The notes under the pieces are model-generated. The model was given only the letters and a program-made list of their open reading frames with translations. It was not told the DNA's origin and searched no databases. A stretch of 64,000 bases of DNA from Paenirhizobium selenitireducens ATCC BAA-1503 (GTDB taxonomy: Bacteria; Pseudomonadota; Alphaproteobacteria; Rhizobiales; Rhizobiaceae): assembly GCF_000518785.1 (NCBI RefSeq), contig NZ_JAEG01000007.1, positions 186,001-250,000 on the forward strand. Direction: 5' to 3'. Made by a program: the position numbers and the translations under genes. Shown one piece after another: positions 52,733 through 61,859 of this stretch. Each line of letters starts with the position of its first letter. The stretch's first letter is position 1.

Positions 52733-53689
52733 ATGACCGTAATTGATAGTCGCGACCTCGCGGGGCTCGAAGGCGAAGTCCGCCTTTCGGAAGCCACTGC
52801 GCGCGATTTCTTCGCGCTTCTGAAGCCGCGCGTCATGTCGCTCGTCGTCTTTACCGCCTTTGCCGGCCTGGTGCTGGCCCCGGGCGACATCAATCCCTTT
52901 CTCGGCTTCATCGCCATCCTGTGCATCGCCGTCGGCGCCGGAGCCTCCGGCGCGCTCAACATGTGGTACGATGCCGACATCGACGCCGTCATGACGCGGA
53001 CGGCCTCGCGCCCGATCCCGGCCGGCCGCATCGCGCCTTCAGAAGCGCTCGCCTTCGGCCTGATCCTGTCGGTTTTCTCGGTCTCGATCCTCGGCCTCAC
53101 CGTCAACTGGTTCTCGGCCGGCCTGCTCGCCTTCACCATCTTCTTCTATGCCGTCGTCTATACGATGTGGCTGAAGCGCTCGACGCCGCAGAACATCGTC
53201 ATCGGCGGTGCCGCCGGCGCTTTCCCGCCCATGGTCGGCTGGGCCTGCGTGACGGGCGGCGTGTCGCTCGACAGCATCGTGCTTTTCATGATCATCTTCC
53301 TCTGGACGCCGGCCCATTTCTGGGCGCTGGCGCTGTTCAAGATGCGTGATTACGGCGCCGTCGGCGTGCCGATGCTGCCGAACGTGTCGGGCGAGCGCGT
53401 CACCAAGCACCAGATCGCGCTCTACGCGGTGCTGACTGCTGTGACCGCCGTCATCCCGACCGTCACCGGTCTCGCATCGCTCTACTACGGCCTGTTTGCC
53501 GGGGCTCTCGGCGTCTGTCTCGTCATCTGTTCCATCGCCGTCTGGCGCATGCCGGACGGCGACGAGAAGATGGTCCCGGCCAAGAAGCTGTTCGCCTATT
53601 CGATCGTCTATCTCTTCGCGATTTTCTCGGCCCTATTGGTCGATCATTACGTCGCGACCCTCGCGACGCTTTTCGGAGGTGCCGCCTGA
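52733..53689 (+). CDS. ctaB: Protoheme IX farnesyltransferase (heme O synthase)
   Basis: A 318-residue UbiA-family prenyltransferase with about nine membrane segments. It attaches farnesyl to heme b to give heme o, the precursor of heme a for ctaD. The prenyl-diphosphate motif is [23 protein letters not shown] (DxxxD), with [12 protein letters not shown] and [14 protein letters not shown] later. The start is ATG at 52733, preceded by GGAG; the frame is open 60 bases further but gives a polar, non-conserved lead. The stop overlaps the next ATG by one base (TGATG). Confidence 0.97.
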   Translation: MTVIDSRDLAGLEGEVRLSEATARDFFALLKPRVMSLVVFTAFAGLVLAPGDINPFLGFIAILCIAVGAGASGALNMWYDADIDAVMTRTASRPIPAGRIAPSEALAFGLILSVFSVSILGLTVNWFSAGLLAFTIFFYAVVYTMWLKRSTPQNIVIGGAAGAFPPMVGWACVTGGVSLDSIVLFMIIFLWTPAHFWALALFKMRDYGAVGVPMLPNVSGERVTKHQIALYAVLTAVTAVIPTVTGLASLYYGLFAGALGVCLVICSIAVWRMPDGDEKMVPAKKLFAYSIVYLFAIFSALLVDHYVATLATLFGGAA

Positions 53690-53826
53690 TGGAAACCATC
53701 AAGCTGAATGATGCGCAGAAGAAGTCGCGCCGCGGACGCAACATCGCGCTCGGCATCGTGCTCGCCGCGCTTGTCGCCATTTTCTACGTCGTGACGCTGA
53801 TCAAGTTCGGCGCGGTCGGCAATTGA
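53689..53826 (+). CDS. coxF: CoxF-like small membrane protein
   Basis: A 45-residue protein beginning [18 protein letters not shown], followed by a single membrane helix ([20 protein letters not shown]) and a short tail ending KFGAVGN. It occupies the usual position of the tiny coxF gene between ctaB and ctaG in rhizobia, but size and position are the main evidence. It starts within the ctaB stop codon (TGATG) and ends 18 bases before the proposed ctaG start, so all three are coupled. A role in oxidase assembly is inferred. Confidence 0.85.
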   Translation: METIKLNDAQKKSRRGRNIALGIVLAALVAIFYVVTLIKFGAVGN

Positions 53827-53843
53827 GAGCAGGGGAGACGCGC

Positions 53844-54452
53844 GTGGCGATGACAGGCAACGAAACGACGGCGACACCGCGCGGCAACGCGAGGATCCTG
53901 GTTGCCTGCGTTGTTTTCGTCGGCTGCATGCTCGGCGTTTCCTTCGCGTCGGTTCCGCTCTATCGGCTGTTCTGCCAGGTGACCGGCTATAACGGCACGA
54001 CGCAGCGCGTCGAGCAGGTCTCCGATGTGATCCTCGACAAGTCGATCAAGGTGACGTTCGACGCCAATGTGTCTTCGGGCCTCAACTGGGAATTCAAGCC
54101 GGTCGACCGGTCTATCACGCCGAAGATCGGCGAGACGGTGCAGATCAACTATACCGCCACCAACCGTTCTCCGGTTGCGACCACGGGTCAGGCGATCTTC
54201 AACGTGACGCCGATGGAAGCGGCGGCCTATTTCAACAAGGTCGAATGCTTCTGCTTCACCGAAACCGAGCTGAAGCCCGGCGAAAGCCTGGAAATGCCGG
54301 TGGTCTTCTTCATCGATCCGGCCATTGTCGAGGCCGCCGAGACGAAGGACATCGGAACGATTACGCTGTCCTACACCTTCTATCCGCATGAGGGGGAGAA
54401 GCCTGTGGCATCGCTGCCGCAGCAGGGTGACAAGGGACAGCCGAAACTGTGA
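53844..54452 (+). CDS. ctaG: Cytochrome c oxidase assembly protein CtaG (Cox11)
   Basis: A 202-residue membrane-tethered copper chaperone that delivers copper to the CuB site of ctaD. One N-terminal helix ([20 protein letters not shown]) is followed by [20 protein letters not shown] and the copper-binding CFCF motif in [17 protein letters not shown]. The usual [12 protein letters not shown] block is present. Start: GTG at 53844 lies six bases after GGGGAG; ATG at 53850 and TTG at 53823 are less well placed. Confidence 0.96.
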   Translation: MAMTGNETTATPRGNARILVACVVFVGCMLGVSFASVPLYRLFCQVTGYNGTTQRVEQVSDVILDKSIKVTFDANVSSGLNWEFKPVDRSITPKIGETVQINYTATNRSPVATTGQAIFNVTPMEAAAYFNKVECFCFTETELKPGESLEMPVVFFIDPAIVEAAETKDIGTITLSYTFYPHEGEKPVASLPQQGDKGQPKL

Positions 54453-54509
54453 GAGGAGGGGTCCGGTCCGCCGGGCTCTAAGGAAATTTGACATTCGGGG
54501 ATTGCTGAC

Positions 54510-55388
54510 ATGGCCGAAGCGCATCAGAAGAATCACGACTACCACATCATCGATCCGAGCCCCTGGCCGCTTCTGGCCTCGATCGGCGCCTTCATCCTTA
54601 CCTTCGGCGGCGTGGCTTACATGCGCTATCTGTCGGGCGGATCGTTCAAGATGTTCGGTCTCGAACTGGCCAATCCTTGGCTGTTCTATATCGGCCTGGC
54701 CATCGTCCTCTACACGATGATCGGCTGGTGGTCGGACACCATCAAGGAAGCCCACGAAGGCGCCCATACCCGCGTCGTGTCGCTGCACCTGCGCTATGGC
54801 ATGATCATGTTCATCGCTTCCGAAGTGATGTTCTTCGTCGCCTGGTTCTGGGCCTTCTTCGATGCCAGCCTGTTCGCCAACGAAGCGATCCAGGCGAGCC
54901 GCGTCGAGTTCACCGGCGGCCACTGGCCGCCGCAGGGCATCGAAGTCCTCGATCCCTGGCACCTGCCGCTCTACAACACCATCATCCTGCTGCTGTCGGG
55001 CACGACGCTCACCTGGGCCCATCACGCGATGCTGCACAATGACCGCAAGGGTCTGGTCAGCGGTCTGGTGCTGACGGTCGTGCTCGGCGTCCTGTTCTCG
55101 GCCGTTCAGGCCTACGAATATGCCCACGCCCCGTTCGGCTTCAAGGAAAGCATCTATGGTGCGACCTTCTTCATGGCGACCGGCTTCCACGGTTTCCACG
55201 TGCTCGTCGGCACGATCTTCCTGACGGTCTGCCTGCTGCGCGCGATGAAGGGCGATTTCACCCCGAAGCAGCATTTCGGCCTCGAAGCCGCCGCCTGGTA
55301 CTGGCACTTCGTCGACGTGGTCTGGCTCTTCCTGTTCTTCACCATCTATGTCTGGGGTGGCTGGGGCGCACCGCTCGCCCACGGTTGA
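54510..55388 (+). CDS. ctaE: Cytochrome c oxidase subunit III
   Basis: A 292-residue subunit III with seven membrane helices. Hallmarks are HDYHIIDPSPWPLLASIGAFILTFGGV, EVMFFVAWFWAFFDASLF, PLYNTIILLLSGTTLTWAHHAML and FFMATGFHGFHVLVGTIFL with AAAWYWHFVDVVWLFLFFTIYVWGG at the end. The glutamate near helix III (ASEVMFF) is the conserved one. It is the last core subunit, 57 bases after ctaG, and is followed by a strong terminator at 55415-55441. Confidence 0.98.
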   Translation: MAEAHQKNHDYHIIDPSPWPLLASIGAFILTFGGVAYMRYLSGGSFKMFGLELANPWLFYIGLAIVLYTMIGWWSDTIKEAHEGAHTRVVSLHLRYGMIMFIASEVMFFVAWFWAFFDASLFANEAIQASRVEFTGGHWPPQGIEVLDPWHLPLYNTIILLLSGTTLTWAHHAMLHNDRKGLVSGLVLTVVLGVLFSAVQAYEYAHAPFGFKESIYGATFFMATGFHGFHVLVGTIFLTVCLLRAMKGDFTPKQHFGLEAAAWYWHFVDVVWLFLFFTIYVWGGWGAPLAHG

Positions 55389-55414
55389 TCCGGACGAGAC
55401 GGCAAGAGACACAG

Positions 55415-55441
55415 GCGGCACCTGCGGGTGCCGCTTTTTTT
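55415..55441 (+). terminator. Terminator after the cox structural genes
   Basis: GCGGCACC, loop TGCG, GGTGCCGC and then eight T residues: a perfect 8-bp stem 27 bases after the ctaE stop. Confidence 0.9.
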
Positions 55442-55581
55442 GTAGCCGGGGACAGCCGTCCTCTACCGCAAGGCAAAGCCACGACGCATTTGCCGTTCGT
55501 CGATCGGGGCGTATAAGCCAGGATCAGGATATCGCGGCTGGTGGCGGCAAGGCCGGTCAACGCGCAGCTGAAAGGAAGATC

Positions 55582-55965
55582 ATGAACGAGGACAACGCCC
55601 ATTTCGCGCCGGTCGATCCGGTCAAGGCCGGACTGACCGCCTCGTGCCCGCGCTGCGGCCAGGGTCGCCTGTTCGACGGCTACTCCAAGGTCAAGCCACG
55701 CTGCAGCAATTGCGGCCTCGACTATTCCTTCGCCGACTCCGGCGACGGCCCGGCGATCTTCGTCATCCTGCTCGCCGACTTCCTCGTGGTCGGTCTCGCG
55801 GTCTGGACCGAACTGACCTACCAGCCGCCCGTCTGGCTGCATTTCGTCCTGTTCGGCCCGATGGCGATCATCGTCTCGCTGTGGCTCTTGCGCACCATCA
55901 AGGCGATGCTGATCGCCCTGCAATACCGCAACAAGGCGTCCCAGGGGACGATCGACCATGGCTGA
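55582..55965 (+). CDS. DUF983 membrane protein
   Basis: A 127-residue protein of the DUF983 family, commonly found beside ctaE and SURF1 in alphaproteobacteria. An N-terminal zinc-ribbon-like part (SCPRCGQGRLFDGY, then PRCSNCGLDYSFAD) precedes two membrane helices (AIFVILLADFLVVGLAVW and VLFGPMAIIVSLWLLRTI). A role in oxidase assembly is supported only by its position. AAAGGAAG lies six to seven bases before the ATG. The stop overlaps the SURF1 start by eight bases. Confidence 0.9.
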   Translation: MNEDNAHFAPVDPVKAGLTASCPRCGQGRLFDGYSKVKPRCSNCGLDYSFADSGDGPAIFVILLADFLVVGLAVWTELTYQPPVWLHFVLFGPMAIIVSLWLLRTIKAMLIALQYRNKASQGTIDHG

Positions 55966-56692
55966 GACGACGCGCCGCGGCCCTGTCCGGCTCGTCTTCA
56001 CCGTCGTGGCGGTTGCCGCCGCGATGGCGATCCTGCTGTCGCTCGGCACCTGGCAGGTAAAGCGGCTCCATTGGAAGGAGGCGCTGATCGCCGACATCGA
56101 GGTGCGCCGCAACGCAGCCCCCCTCGATCTGGCCGGCATCGAGGCGGTCCTGGCCAAGGGCGGCGACGTCGATTACCGGGCAGCGGAGGCCGAAGGCACC
56201 TATCTCAACGACAAGGAGCGGCATTTTCTCGCCACCTTCCGCGGTCGCGCCGGCTTCTACGTCTACACGCCGCTCCAGCTGGCAGACGGCCGCTACCTGT
56301 TCGTCAACCGCGGCTTCGTGCCCTATGAACTGAAAGAACCCGCGAAGCGCCCCGAGGGGCTGCTGGTCGGTCCGCAATCGGTCGAGGGGCTGGCCCGCGC
56401 CCGGCTGAGCGAAAAGCCGTCCTCGCTGGTGCCGGACAATGACGAGGGCAAGAACGTCTTCTACTGGAAGGACCTCGACCGCATGGCGGCCAGCACCGGG
56501 CTTGCGGCCGACAAGGTGCTGCCCTTCTTCCTCGATGCCGACGCGACCCCGGTTCCGGGCGGCATGCCGGAAGGCGGGGTGACCGAGATCGACCTGCCCA
56601 ACAGCCACCTGCAATATGCGATCACCTGGTATGGACTGGCGCTGGCGCTTGCCGGCGTCGTCCTCTACGCGGTCTTTCGCCGCAAGACCTGA
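55958..56692 (+). CDS. SURF1-family cytochrome oxidase assembly protein
   Basis: A 244-residue SURF1 protein, which helps insert heme a into subunit I. Two membrane helices bracket the chain: VRLVFTVVAVAAAMAILLSLGTWQVKRL at the start and YAITWYGLALALAGVVLYAVF at the end. The periplasmic part carries YVYTPLQLADGRYLFVNRGFVP and NVFYWKDLDRMAA. ATG at 55958 overlaps the previous gene by eight bases. The bacterial name Shy1/SURF1 fits, but no symbol is assigned. Confidence 0.95.
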   Translation: MAETTRRGPVRLVFTVVAVAAAMAILLSLGTWQVKRLHWKEALIADIEVRRNAAPLDLAGIEAVLAKGGDVDYRAAEAEGTYLNDKERHFLATFRGRAGFYVYTPLQLADGRYLFVNRGFVPYELKEPAKRPEGLLVGPQSVEGLARARLSEKPSSLVPDNDEGKNVFYWKDLDRMAASTGLAADKVLPFFLDADATPVPGGMPEGGVTEIDLPNSHLQYAITWYGLALALAGVVLYAVFRRKT

Positions 56693-56773
56693 ACCCGCAG
56701 GCGGGGCGGGGCGCACAATGCCTCGCCGGCCTGTTCTTAAGTGCGGCGCGTCCGGGGCGCCCAAGGAGGACTG

Positions 56774-57139
56774 ATGAAACTGATTGCCGATCTGCTGGTC
56801 GCCCTGGTGGCGCTTGAACATGTCTATATTCTGGTGCTGGAAATGTTCCTGTGGACCAGGCCCGCCGGCCTGAAAGCCTTCGGCATGAAGCTGCCGCAGG
56901 CCGAGGCGACCAAGGTGCTCGCCGCCAATCAGGGCCTCTACAACGGCTTCCTGGCGCTCGGGCTGTTCTGGGCGCTTGCCCAGCCGAACCCCGATTTCGC
57001 CTTCCAGCTGAAGCTGTTTTTCCTTGGCTGCGTCTTCGTCGCCGGCCTATATGGAAGCGTGACGGCATCGCGGAAGATCCTCTACATTCAGGCGCTTCCC
57101 GCCGTGCTCGCCTTGATCCTTGTCCTGCTGGCTGCCTGA
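56774..57139 (+). CDS. DUF1304 membrane protein
   Basis: A 121-residue protein with four membrane helices, starting [27 protein letters not shown] and carrying the family blocks [20 protein letters not shown] and [24 protein letters not shown]1304 proteins are small integral membrane proteins of unknown function. AAGGAGG lies five to six bases before the ATG at 56774; the open lead from 56741 is rejected. The stop overlaps the ispH start as TGATG. Confidence 0.88.
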   Translation: MKLIADLLVALVALEHVYILVLEMFLWTRPAGLKAFGMKLPQAEATKVLAANQGLYNGFLALGLFWALAQPNPDFAFQLKLFFLGCVFVAGLYGSVTASRKILYIQALPAVLALILVLLAA

Positions 57140-58146
57140 TGATGAATGAGACCGTGTCCCGACCACCCCTGACGATCCGCCTGTGCGGCCCGCGCGGCTT
57201 TTGCGCCGGCGTCGACCGCGCCATCCAGATCGTCGTCCTGGCGCTCAAGGGCTTCGGCGCCCCGGTCTATGTGCGCCACGAGATCGTCCACAATCGTTAT
57301 GTGGTCGAGGGGCTGGAGGCCAAGGGCGCGGTCTTCGTCGAGGAACTGGACGAGATCCCCGCCGAGCACCGCGAGAAGCCGGTCGTCTTCTCCGCCCATG
57401 GCGTACCGAAATCCGTGCCGGCGGATGCCCAGGCGCGCAATCTCTTCTATCTCGACGCGACCTGCCCGCTGGTCTCCAAGGTTCACAAGCAGGCGATGCG
57501 TCACCAGCGCCTTGGCCGCCATGTCGTGCTGATCGGCCATGCCGGCCACCCGGAAGTCATCGGCACCATGGGACAACTGCCCGAAGGCTCGGTGTCGCTG
57601 ATCGAGACGATCGAGGACGCCGACCGCTACGAGCCGGTCGATGCCGACAATCTCGGCTATGTCACCCAGACGACGCTCTCGGTCGACGACACCGCCGGCG
57701 TCATCAAGCGCCTGCAGGAGCGCTTCCCCAATCTGACGGCGCCCTCGGCCGACAGCATCTGCTATGCGACCACCAACCGCCAGGAGGCGGTCAAGCAGGC
57801 GGCCCCCGGCTGCGACTTGTTCATCATCGTCGGCGCCCCCAATTCGTCCAACTCCAAGCGTCTCGTCGAAGTGGCGCTCAAGGCGGGAGCGAAACGCTCG
57901 CTGTTGGTGCAGCGCGCCGCGGAGATCGACTGGGACGACATCGGCCCGATCGGCACGCTCGGCCTGTCTGCCGGCGCCTCCGCCCCGGAAGTGATCGTCA
58001 ACGAGATCATCGAGGCCTTTAAGGACCGCTACGCCGCGACCATCGAGCTTGCCGAATTCTCGATCGAGAACGAGCATTTCCTCGTCAACCGCGAACTGCG
58101 CGACATCGAACTCACCCACGACGACATGGCCTGGGTGAATGGGTGA
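57139..58146 (+). CDS. ispH: 4-hydroxy-3-methylbut-2-enyl diphosphate reductase
   Basis: A 335-residue 4Fe-4S enzyme, the last step of the MEP pathway, forming IPP and DMAPP. The three cluster cysteines are in [27 protein letters not shown] and [13 protein letters not shown]; other blocks are [24 protein letters not shown] and [17 protein letters not shown]. It begins in the DUF1304 stop (TGATG), with a second ATG three bases later. Ferredoxin-type electron donors are not adjacent. Its pathway partner dxs is 51 kb away in this window. Confidence 0.97.
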   Translation: MMNETVSRPPLTIRLCGPRGFCAGVDRAIQIVVLALKGFGAPVYVRHEIVHNRYVVEGLEAKGAVFVEELDEIPAEHREKPVVFSAHGVPKSVPADAQARNLFYLDATCPLVSKVHKQAMRHQRLGRHVVLIGHAGHPEVIGTMGQLPEGSVSLIETIEDADRYEPVDADNLGYVTQTTLSVDDTAGVIKRLQERFPNLTAPSADSICYATTNRQEAVKQAAPGCDLFIIVGAPNSSNSKRLVEVALKAGAKRSLLVQRAAEIDWDDIGPIGTLGLSAGASAPEVIVNEIIEAFKDRYAATIELAEFSIENEHFLVNRELRDIELTHDDMAWVNG

Positions 58147-58171
58147 GGAACGGTCGGGCGTGCAAGGCACG

Positions 58172-58330
58172 CCCGAGCAATCGATCCAGTGAATCGATTG
58201 CAGTGACGAACGCCCGGAGCCTAAAGCGACGGGCCGGGATACCTTTCCGCATATCCCATTCGACGAGACCCGAGCAATCGATCCGGCGAATCGTTTCTAG
58301 CGTCGAACGCGCTGAGCCTTAGCGAAGCGC
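58172..58330. repeat. Two copies of a ~60-bp palindromic intergenic element
   Basis: The units at about 58172-58233 and 58269-58330 share CCCGAGCAATCGATCC, GAATCG, GAACGC and GAGCCT in the same order. Each has an internal inverted repeat of the CAATCGAT / ATCGATTG type (58178-58200 in the first). They lie between ispH and hicA and are of the kind called RIME-like in rhizobia; the exact family is not certain. Confidence 0.7.
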
Positions 58331-58356
58331 TGGCACTGCCACGAACAACAGCCAAC

Positions 58357-58385
58357 TTGATAAATACACACAAAATGTGTATAAA
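58357..58385 (+). promoter_or_regulatory. hicA promoter with overlapping palindromic operator
   Basis: TTGATA (58357-58362), 17 bases and TATAAA (58380-58385) form a good promoter. ATACACA-CAAAA-TGTGTAT (58364-58382) is a perfect palindrome covering the spacer and part of the -10 element, where HicB would block RNA polymerase. The predicted start is at about 58392, one base before the hicA ATG. Confidence 0.7.
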
Positions 58386-58392
58386 GGTCCGC

Positions 58393-58581
58393 ATGAGAAG
58401 CGCGGACGTGATCTCGGCCCTGCAACGTGACGGCTGGCTCCTGGTCGCGACCAAGGGCAGCCATCACCAGTTCAAGCATCCTGAAAAGCCCGGACGCGTT
58501 ACAGTTCCCCACCCGAAGCGTGATATCCCACTCGGCACGCTGAAGAGTATCGAGAAGCAATCGGGTCTGAAATTGAGGTAA
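58393..58581 (+). CDS. hicA: HicA toxin, mRNA interferase
   Basis: A 62-residue double-stranded-RNA-binding-fold toxin that cleaves mRNA. MRSADVISALQRDGWLLVATKGSHHQFKHP is the family core, with the catalytic His in KGSHHQF, and VPHPKRDIPLGTLKSIEKQSGL completes it. AAAGG sits eight bases before the ATG, but the predicted transcription start would leave almost no leader. hicB begins four bases after the stop. Toxin-first order is usual. Confidence 0.93.
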   Translation: MRSADVISALQRDGWLLVATKGSHHQFKHPEKPGRVTVPHPKRDIPLGTLKSIEKQSGLKLR

Positions 58582-58585
58582 CGGC

Positions 58586-59020
58586 ATGCAGCACTACATC
58601 GGCTTGATCCACAAGGACGTAGACAGCGATTTCGGCGTCTCCTTTCCCGATTTCCCCGGTGTGGTGACGGCTGGAACCGATCTCGATGATGCGCGACGGA
58701 TGGCTGAGGAGGCTCTGGTTCTGCATGTCGAAGGCATGATCGAGGATGGCGAGGCGATTCCTGAACCGTCTTCGCTTGAGGCGATTATGAGCGATCCGGC
58801 CCACAGGGAGGCCGTGGCGGTTCTCATTCCCCTGAGGTCTGCGGCAAAGAAGGCCGTGCGGCTGAATATCACTCTGCCGGAGGATGTCTTGCGGGAAATC
58901 GATGCTTACGCTGAAGCCCATGGGCTGACCCGGTCTGGATTTCTCGCCCAGGCTGCTTTGCGCCAGACGAGAGGCGAGGAAAACTCCGGCAATATTCGCG
59001 GCTATGCCCTTTCCGCCTAG
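58586..59020 (+). CDS. hicB: HicB antitoxin
   Basis: A 144-residue antitoxin. The N-terminal partial RNase H-like fold (YIGLIHKDVDSDFGVSFPDFPGVVTAG, then MAEEALVLHVEGM) neutralises HicA. The C-terminal ribbon-helix-helix (VRLNITLPEDVLREIDAYAEAHGLTRSGFL) binds DNA, probably the palindrome at 58364-58382. It lies between ispH and thrB, a spot where relatives usually have no insertion. Confidence 0.93.
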   Translation: MQHYIGLIHKDVDSDFGVSFPDFPGVVTAGTDLDDARRMAEEALVLHVEGMIEDGEAIPEPSSLEAIMSDPAHREAVAVLIPLRSAAKKAVRLNITLPEDVLREIDAYAEAHGLTRSGFLAQAALRQTRGEENSGNIRGYALSA

Positions 59021-59161
59021 CCCACACCGCCAAGCACCCCTCGCGCCCCGCCTCCATTTCCTGTGCCCATTTCTCCCTCGGCACTGGCACTCCGTTTTCC
59101 CCCGCTGTATGGCTTGCGCTATCATCGGCGGCACAGAGAACGCAGCGCGGGAATTTTTGAC

Positions 59162-60127
59162 GTGGCAGTCTACACCGACATCAACGAAATCGACCTCAAG
59201 GCCTTTCTCCAGCAGTACGACGCCGGTGAACTCCTGTCCTACAAGGGCATTGCCGAAGGGGTCGAGAACTCCAACTTCCTGCTGCACACGTCCAAGGCGC
59301 CGCTGATCCTGACGCTGTACGAGAAGCGCGTGGAAAAGAACGACTTGCCGTTCTTCCTCGGCCTCATGCACCATCTCGCCGATCGCGGCCTTTCCTGCCC
59401 GCTGCCGCTGCCGCGCAAGGACGGCGCGCTGCTGGGCGAGCTTTCCGGCCGCCCGGCGGCGCTGATCTCCTTCCTCGAAGGCATGTGGCTGCGCAAGCCC
59501 GAGGCGAAGCATTGCCGGGAAGTCGGCCGCGCGCTGGCCGCCATGCATGTGGCCGGCGAAGGTTTTGACCTCAAGCGTCCCAACGCGCTGTCGCTCGACG
59601 GCTGGAAGACGCTCTGGGCGAAATCAAAGGACCGCGCCGACGAGGTCGAGACCGGGCTCGAAGCCGAGGTCGGCAATGAACTGGCCTTTCTGGCGGCGCA
59701 CTGGCCGGCGGACCTGCCGCAAGGCGTCATCCATGCCGACCTCTTTCCCGACAACGTCTTCTTCCTCGGCGACGAACTGTCCGGCCTGATCGACTTCTAT
59801 TTCGCCTGCAACGACTTCCTCGTCTACGACCTGTCGATCTGCCTCAATGCCTGGTGCTTCGAGAAGGACGGCGCCTACAACATCACCAAGGGCATGGCGA
59901 TGATCGAGGGCTACCAGTCCGTGCGTCCGCTCTCCACGGCCGAGATCGAAGCCCTGCCCATCCTGTCGCGCGGCTCGGCCCTGCGCTTCTTCCTGACCCG
60001 GCTCTACGACTGGCTGACCACGCCGGCCGGCGCCCTGGTGGTCAAGAAGGACCCGCTCGAATACCTGAAGAAACTGCGCTTCCACCGGCAGGTGGCGACC
60101 AGCGCCGAATACGGGCTCACCCCATGA
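59162..60127 (+). CDS. thrB: Homoserine kinase, ThrB2 type
   Basis: A 321-residue homoserine kinase of the aminoglycoside-phosphotransferase-like fold used by rhizobia, distinct from the GHMP ThrB of E. coli. It makes O-phosphohomoserine for threonine synthesis. Motifs: [17 protein letters not shown] near the start, the catalytic [11 protein letters not shown] and the metal-binding [16 protein letters not shown]. The start is GTG at 59162 ([12 protein letters not shown]); a longer open lead to 59063 does not match the family. Its TGA stop overlaps the rnhA ATG. Confidence 0.95.
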   Translation: MAVYTDINEIDLKAFLQQYDAGELLSYKGIAEGVENSNFLLHTSKAPLILTLYEKRVEKNDLPFFLGLMHHLADRGLSCPLPLPRKDGALLGELSGRPAALISFLEGMWLRKPEAKHCREVGRALAAMHVAGEGFDLKRPNALSLDGWKTLWAKSKDRADEVETGLEAEVGNELAFLAAHWPADLPQGVIHADLFPDNVFFLGDELSGLIDFYFACNDFLVYDLSICLNAWCFEKDGAYNITKGMAMIEGYQSVRPLSTAEIEALPILSRGSALRFFLTRLYDWLTTPAGALVVKKDPLEYLKKLRFHRQVATSAEYGLTP

Positions 60128-60594
60128 AGCATGTCGATATCTACACGGACGGCGCCTGTTCGGGAAATCCCGGTCCGGGCGGCTGGGGGGCAGTCCTGCG
60201 CTATGGCGAGACCGAAAAGGAACTCTTCGGCGGCGAGGCCGACACGACCAACAACCGCATGGAACTGATGGCGGCGATCTCTGCGCTTTCGGCCCTCAAG
60301 ACGCCGTGCGAGATTGACCTCTATACCGACAGCAAATATGTGATGGACGGTATCTCGAAGTGGATCTTCGGCTGGAAGAAAAACGGCTGGAGGACGGCCG
60401 ACAAGAAGCCCGTCAAGAACGGCGAACTCTGGCAACAGCTCGACGTCGCCAACCAGAGCCACAAGGTCAAGTGGCACTGGGTCAAGGGCCATGCCGGCCA
60501 CCCGGAGAACGAACGCGCCGACGAGCTTGCCCGCAAGGGCATGGAACCCTTCAAGAAACCCAATCTCGGGCGCGCCCTGATGCAGGGCCGGTGA
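60124..60594 (+). CDS. rnhA: Ribonuclease HI
   Basis: A 156-residue RNase HI that cuts RNA in RNA-DNA hybrids. The catalytic carboxylates are visible: Asp9 in [17 protein letters not shown], Glu in [10 protein letters not shown], Asp in [12 protein letters not shown] and Asp in [14 protein letters not shown]. The hybrid-binding basic loop [16 protein letters not shown] is present. The ATG overlaps the thrB stop codon, which is the usual thrB-rnhA arrangement in rhizobia. Confidence 0.97.
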   Translation: MKHVDIYTDGACSGNPGPGGWGAVLRYGETEKELFGGEADTTNNRMELMAAISALSALKTPCEIDLYTDSKYVMDGISKWIFGWKKNGWRTADKKPVKNGELWQQLDVANQSHKVKWHWVKGHAGHPENERADELARKGMEPFKKPNLGRALMQGR

Positions 60595-60747
60595 GGGCAG
60601 GCGTTGTTGCCCGGTCTTGAGTGACGAGCGGTCGTCTGGATCTGCACCTTCTCCCGTGTTCGGGCATAGCCTCGCTTTCCCGCCTTGTCATCTCGCCCGT
60701 TGGCCCTATCCTGCTTTGGCAAAAGACCACACAGGGAGAGACACATC

Positions 60748-61056
60748 ATGATCCAGCACTGCGTGTTCCTGCGCTTCAAGGCGGCGACACAAGAGGCCGA
60801 GAAGCAGGCGATCTATGACAGCATTGCGGCGCTGAAAGACGTCGTTCCGGGCATGCTGGACGTCAAGTTCGGCCCGAATGTCTCGCCGGAGGGCCTGAAC
60901 GGCGGTTATCTCGACGGCTTCATCATCACGTTCGAGGACGCCATGGTGCGGGACTATTATCTCAAGCACCCCGACCACGTCGTCGCCGGCGACCGCATCG
61001 TCAAGGCGACCGACGGCGGGCTGTCCGGCGTGCTCGTCTTCGACATGGAAATCTAG
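60748..61056 (+). CDS. Dabb-family stress-response A/B barrel protein
   Basis: A 102-residue protein with the Dabb (dimeric A/B barrel) fold. It begins MIQHCVFLRFKAATQEAEKQ, with the conserved His and Val-Leu-Phe strand; FGPNVSPEGLNGGYLDGFIITFED and YLKHPDHVVAGDRI follow. Such proteins form small dimers; some are stress proteins, others enzymes. GGGAGAG lies about nine bases before the ATG at 60748. It is convergent with the TetR gene, the stops overlapping by four bases. Confidence 0.88.
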   Translation: MIQHCVFLRFKAATQEAEKQAIYDSIAALKDVVPGMLDVKFGPNVSPEGLNGGYLDGFIITFEDAMVRDYYLKHPDHVVAGDRIVKATDGGLSGVLVFDMEI

Positions 61057-61745
61057 CCGGGGTCACCGTCCAAATCGACGCGGGGCCTGGAGTGCCCCGG
61101 ATCTCTTCGCAGCCTGTCCATGAACAGGTCGAGCGAACGCACCATCTGCTCTTCCGGCGGTCGTCGCACCTGCCATTCGGGATAATGGCCGTCGATCCAC
61201 AGCCGGGCAAGGCCGTAGGCGAAGCCGCGCAATGTCACCATCAGGTCGTCGGCGTCGATGTCGGGGGAGAGCTCGCCGCAACTGCGGGCACGGTCGATCA
61301 GGTCGACCATCAGCAGGCGGATGGCCTCGTTTTCGTCGACCAGCCGCGCCGACGACTGGAAGTCGATCAGTGTCCGTGAACTGACGATCTGGAAATGCGT
61401 CGGGTTCTCCGTCGCCCAGCGCAGATAGCCGCGCCCGATGGCGCGCAATTGTTCCAGCGGGGAGCGCTCGCCCGCCTCGGCCAAAGCATCCGCCACGGCT
61501 GCGGTCAGTCGCGAGATGGCTTGCTCGGCGACGGCCGTGAGCAGAGCGGTCTTGCTGGCGAAATGTCGGAACGGCGCACCGGACGACACACCAGCCTTTC
61601 GGGCGACGTCACGTACGGAGACGTTCTCGACGCCTTTTTCCTCGATCAGCTCGATTGTGGCGGCAATCAGCGCCTCGACCAAATTGCCGTGGTGATAGCG
61701 CCCGGATGCTCCGGCCTCGCGCGGAGAGGCATTGCGATTCGTCAT
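61053..61745 (-). CDS. TetR/AcrR-family repressor
   Basis: A 230-residue TetR regulator. The N-terminal HTH (residues ~18-64) is VEALIAATIELIEEKGVENVSVRDVARKAGVSSGAPFRHFASKTALLTAVAEQAI, closely following the family pattern. The C-terminal part is helical and would bind an unknown ligand; a WHG-like block is FAYGLARLWIDGHYPEW. Two near-identical 17-bp sites lie in the gap to the divergent membrane-protein gene and are the likely operators. The ATG is at 61745. Confidence 0.92.
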   Translation of the reverse strand: MTNRNASPREAGASGRYHHGNLVEALIAATIELIEEKGVENVSVRDVARKAGVSSGAPFRHFASKTALLTAVAEQAISRLTAAVADALAEAGERSPLEQLRAIGRGYLRWATENPTHFQIVSSRTLIDFQSSARLVDENEAIRLLMVDLIDRARSCGELSPDIDADDLMVTLRGFAYGLARLWIDGHYPEWQVRRPPEEQMVRSLDLFMDRLRRDPGHSRPRVDLDGDPG

Positions 61746-61774
61746 GATTTCATCCTAGCACGTGATCACGATTT

Positions 61775-61832
61775 CGTAAGCGGTGCTTACATCCCTTGAT
61801 GAAGGAAACTTTACATGTAATCATTGCTTACA
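61775..61832. promoter_or_regulatory. Two matching 17-bp palindromic sites, probable TetR operators
   Basis: Site 1 is CGTAAGCGGTGCTTACA (61775-61791) and site 2 is TGTAATCATTGCTTACA (61816-61832). They match the pattern TGTAAGC-N3-GCTTACA and lie 41 bases apart in the gap between the TetR gene and the divergent gene. TTACATGTAA at 61811-61820 overlaps the second. Confidence 0.72.
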
Positions 61833-61859
61833 TTCAATGAACCAAGGAGCGCGGAACAC

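Noticed and set aside
53784..55421. A 545-codon minus-strand frame across ctaG and ctaE
   Set aside because: Antisense to certain cox genes, with no domain or ribosome site.
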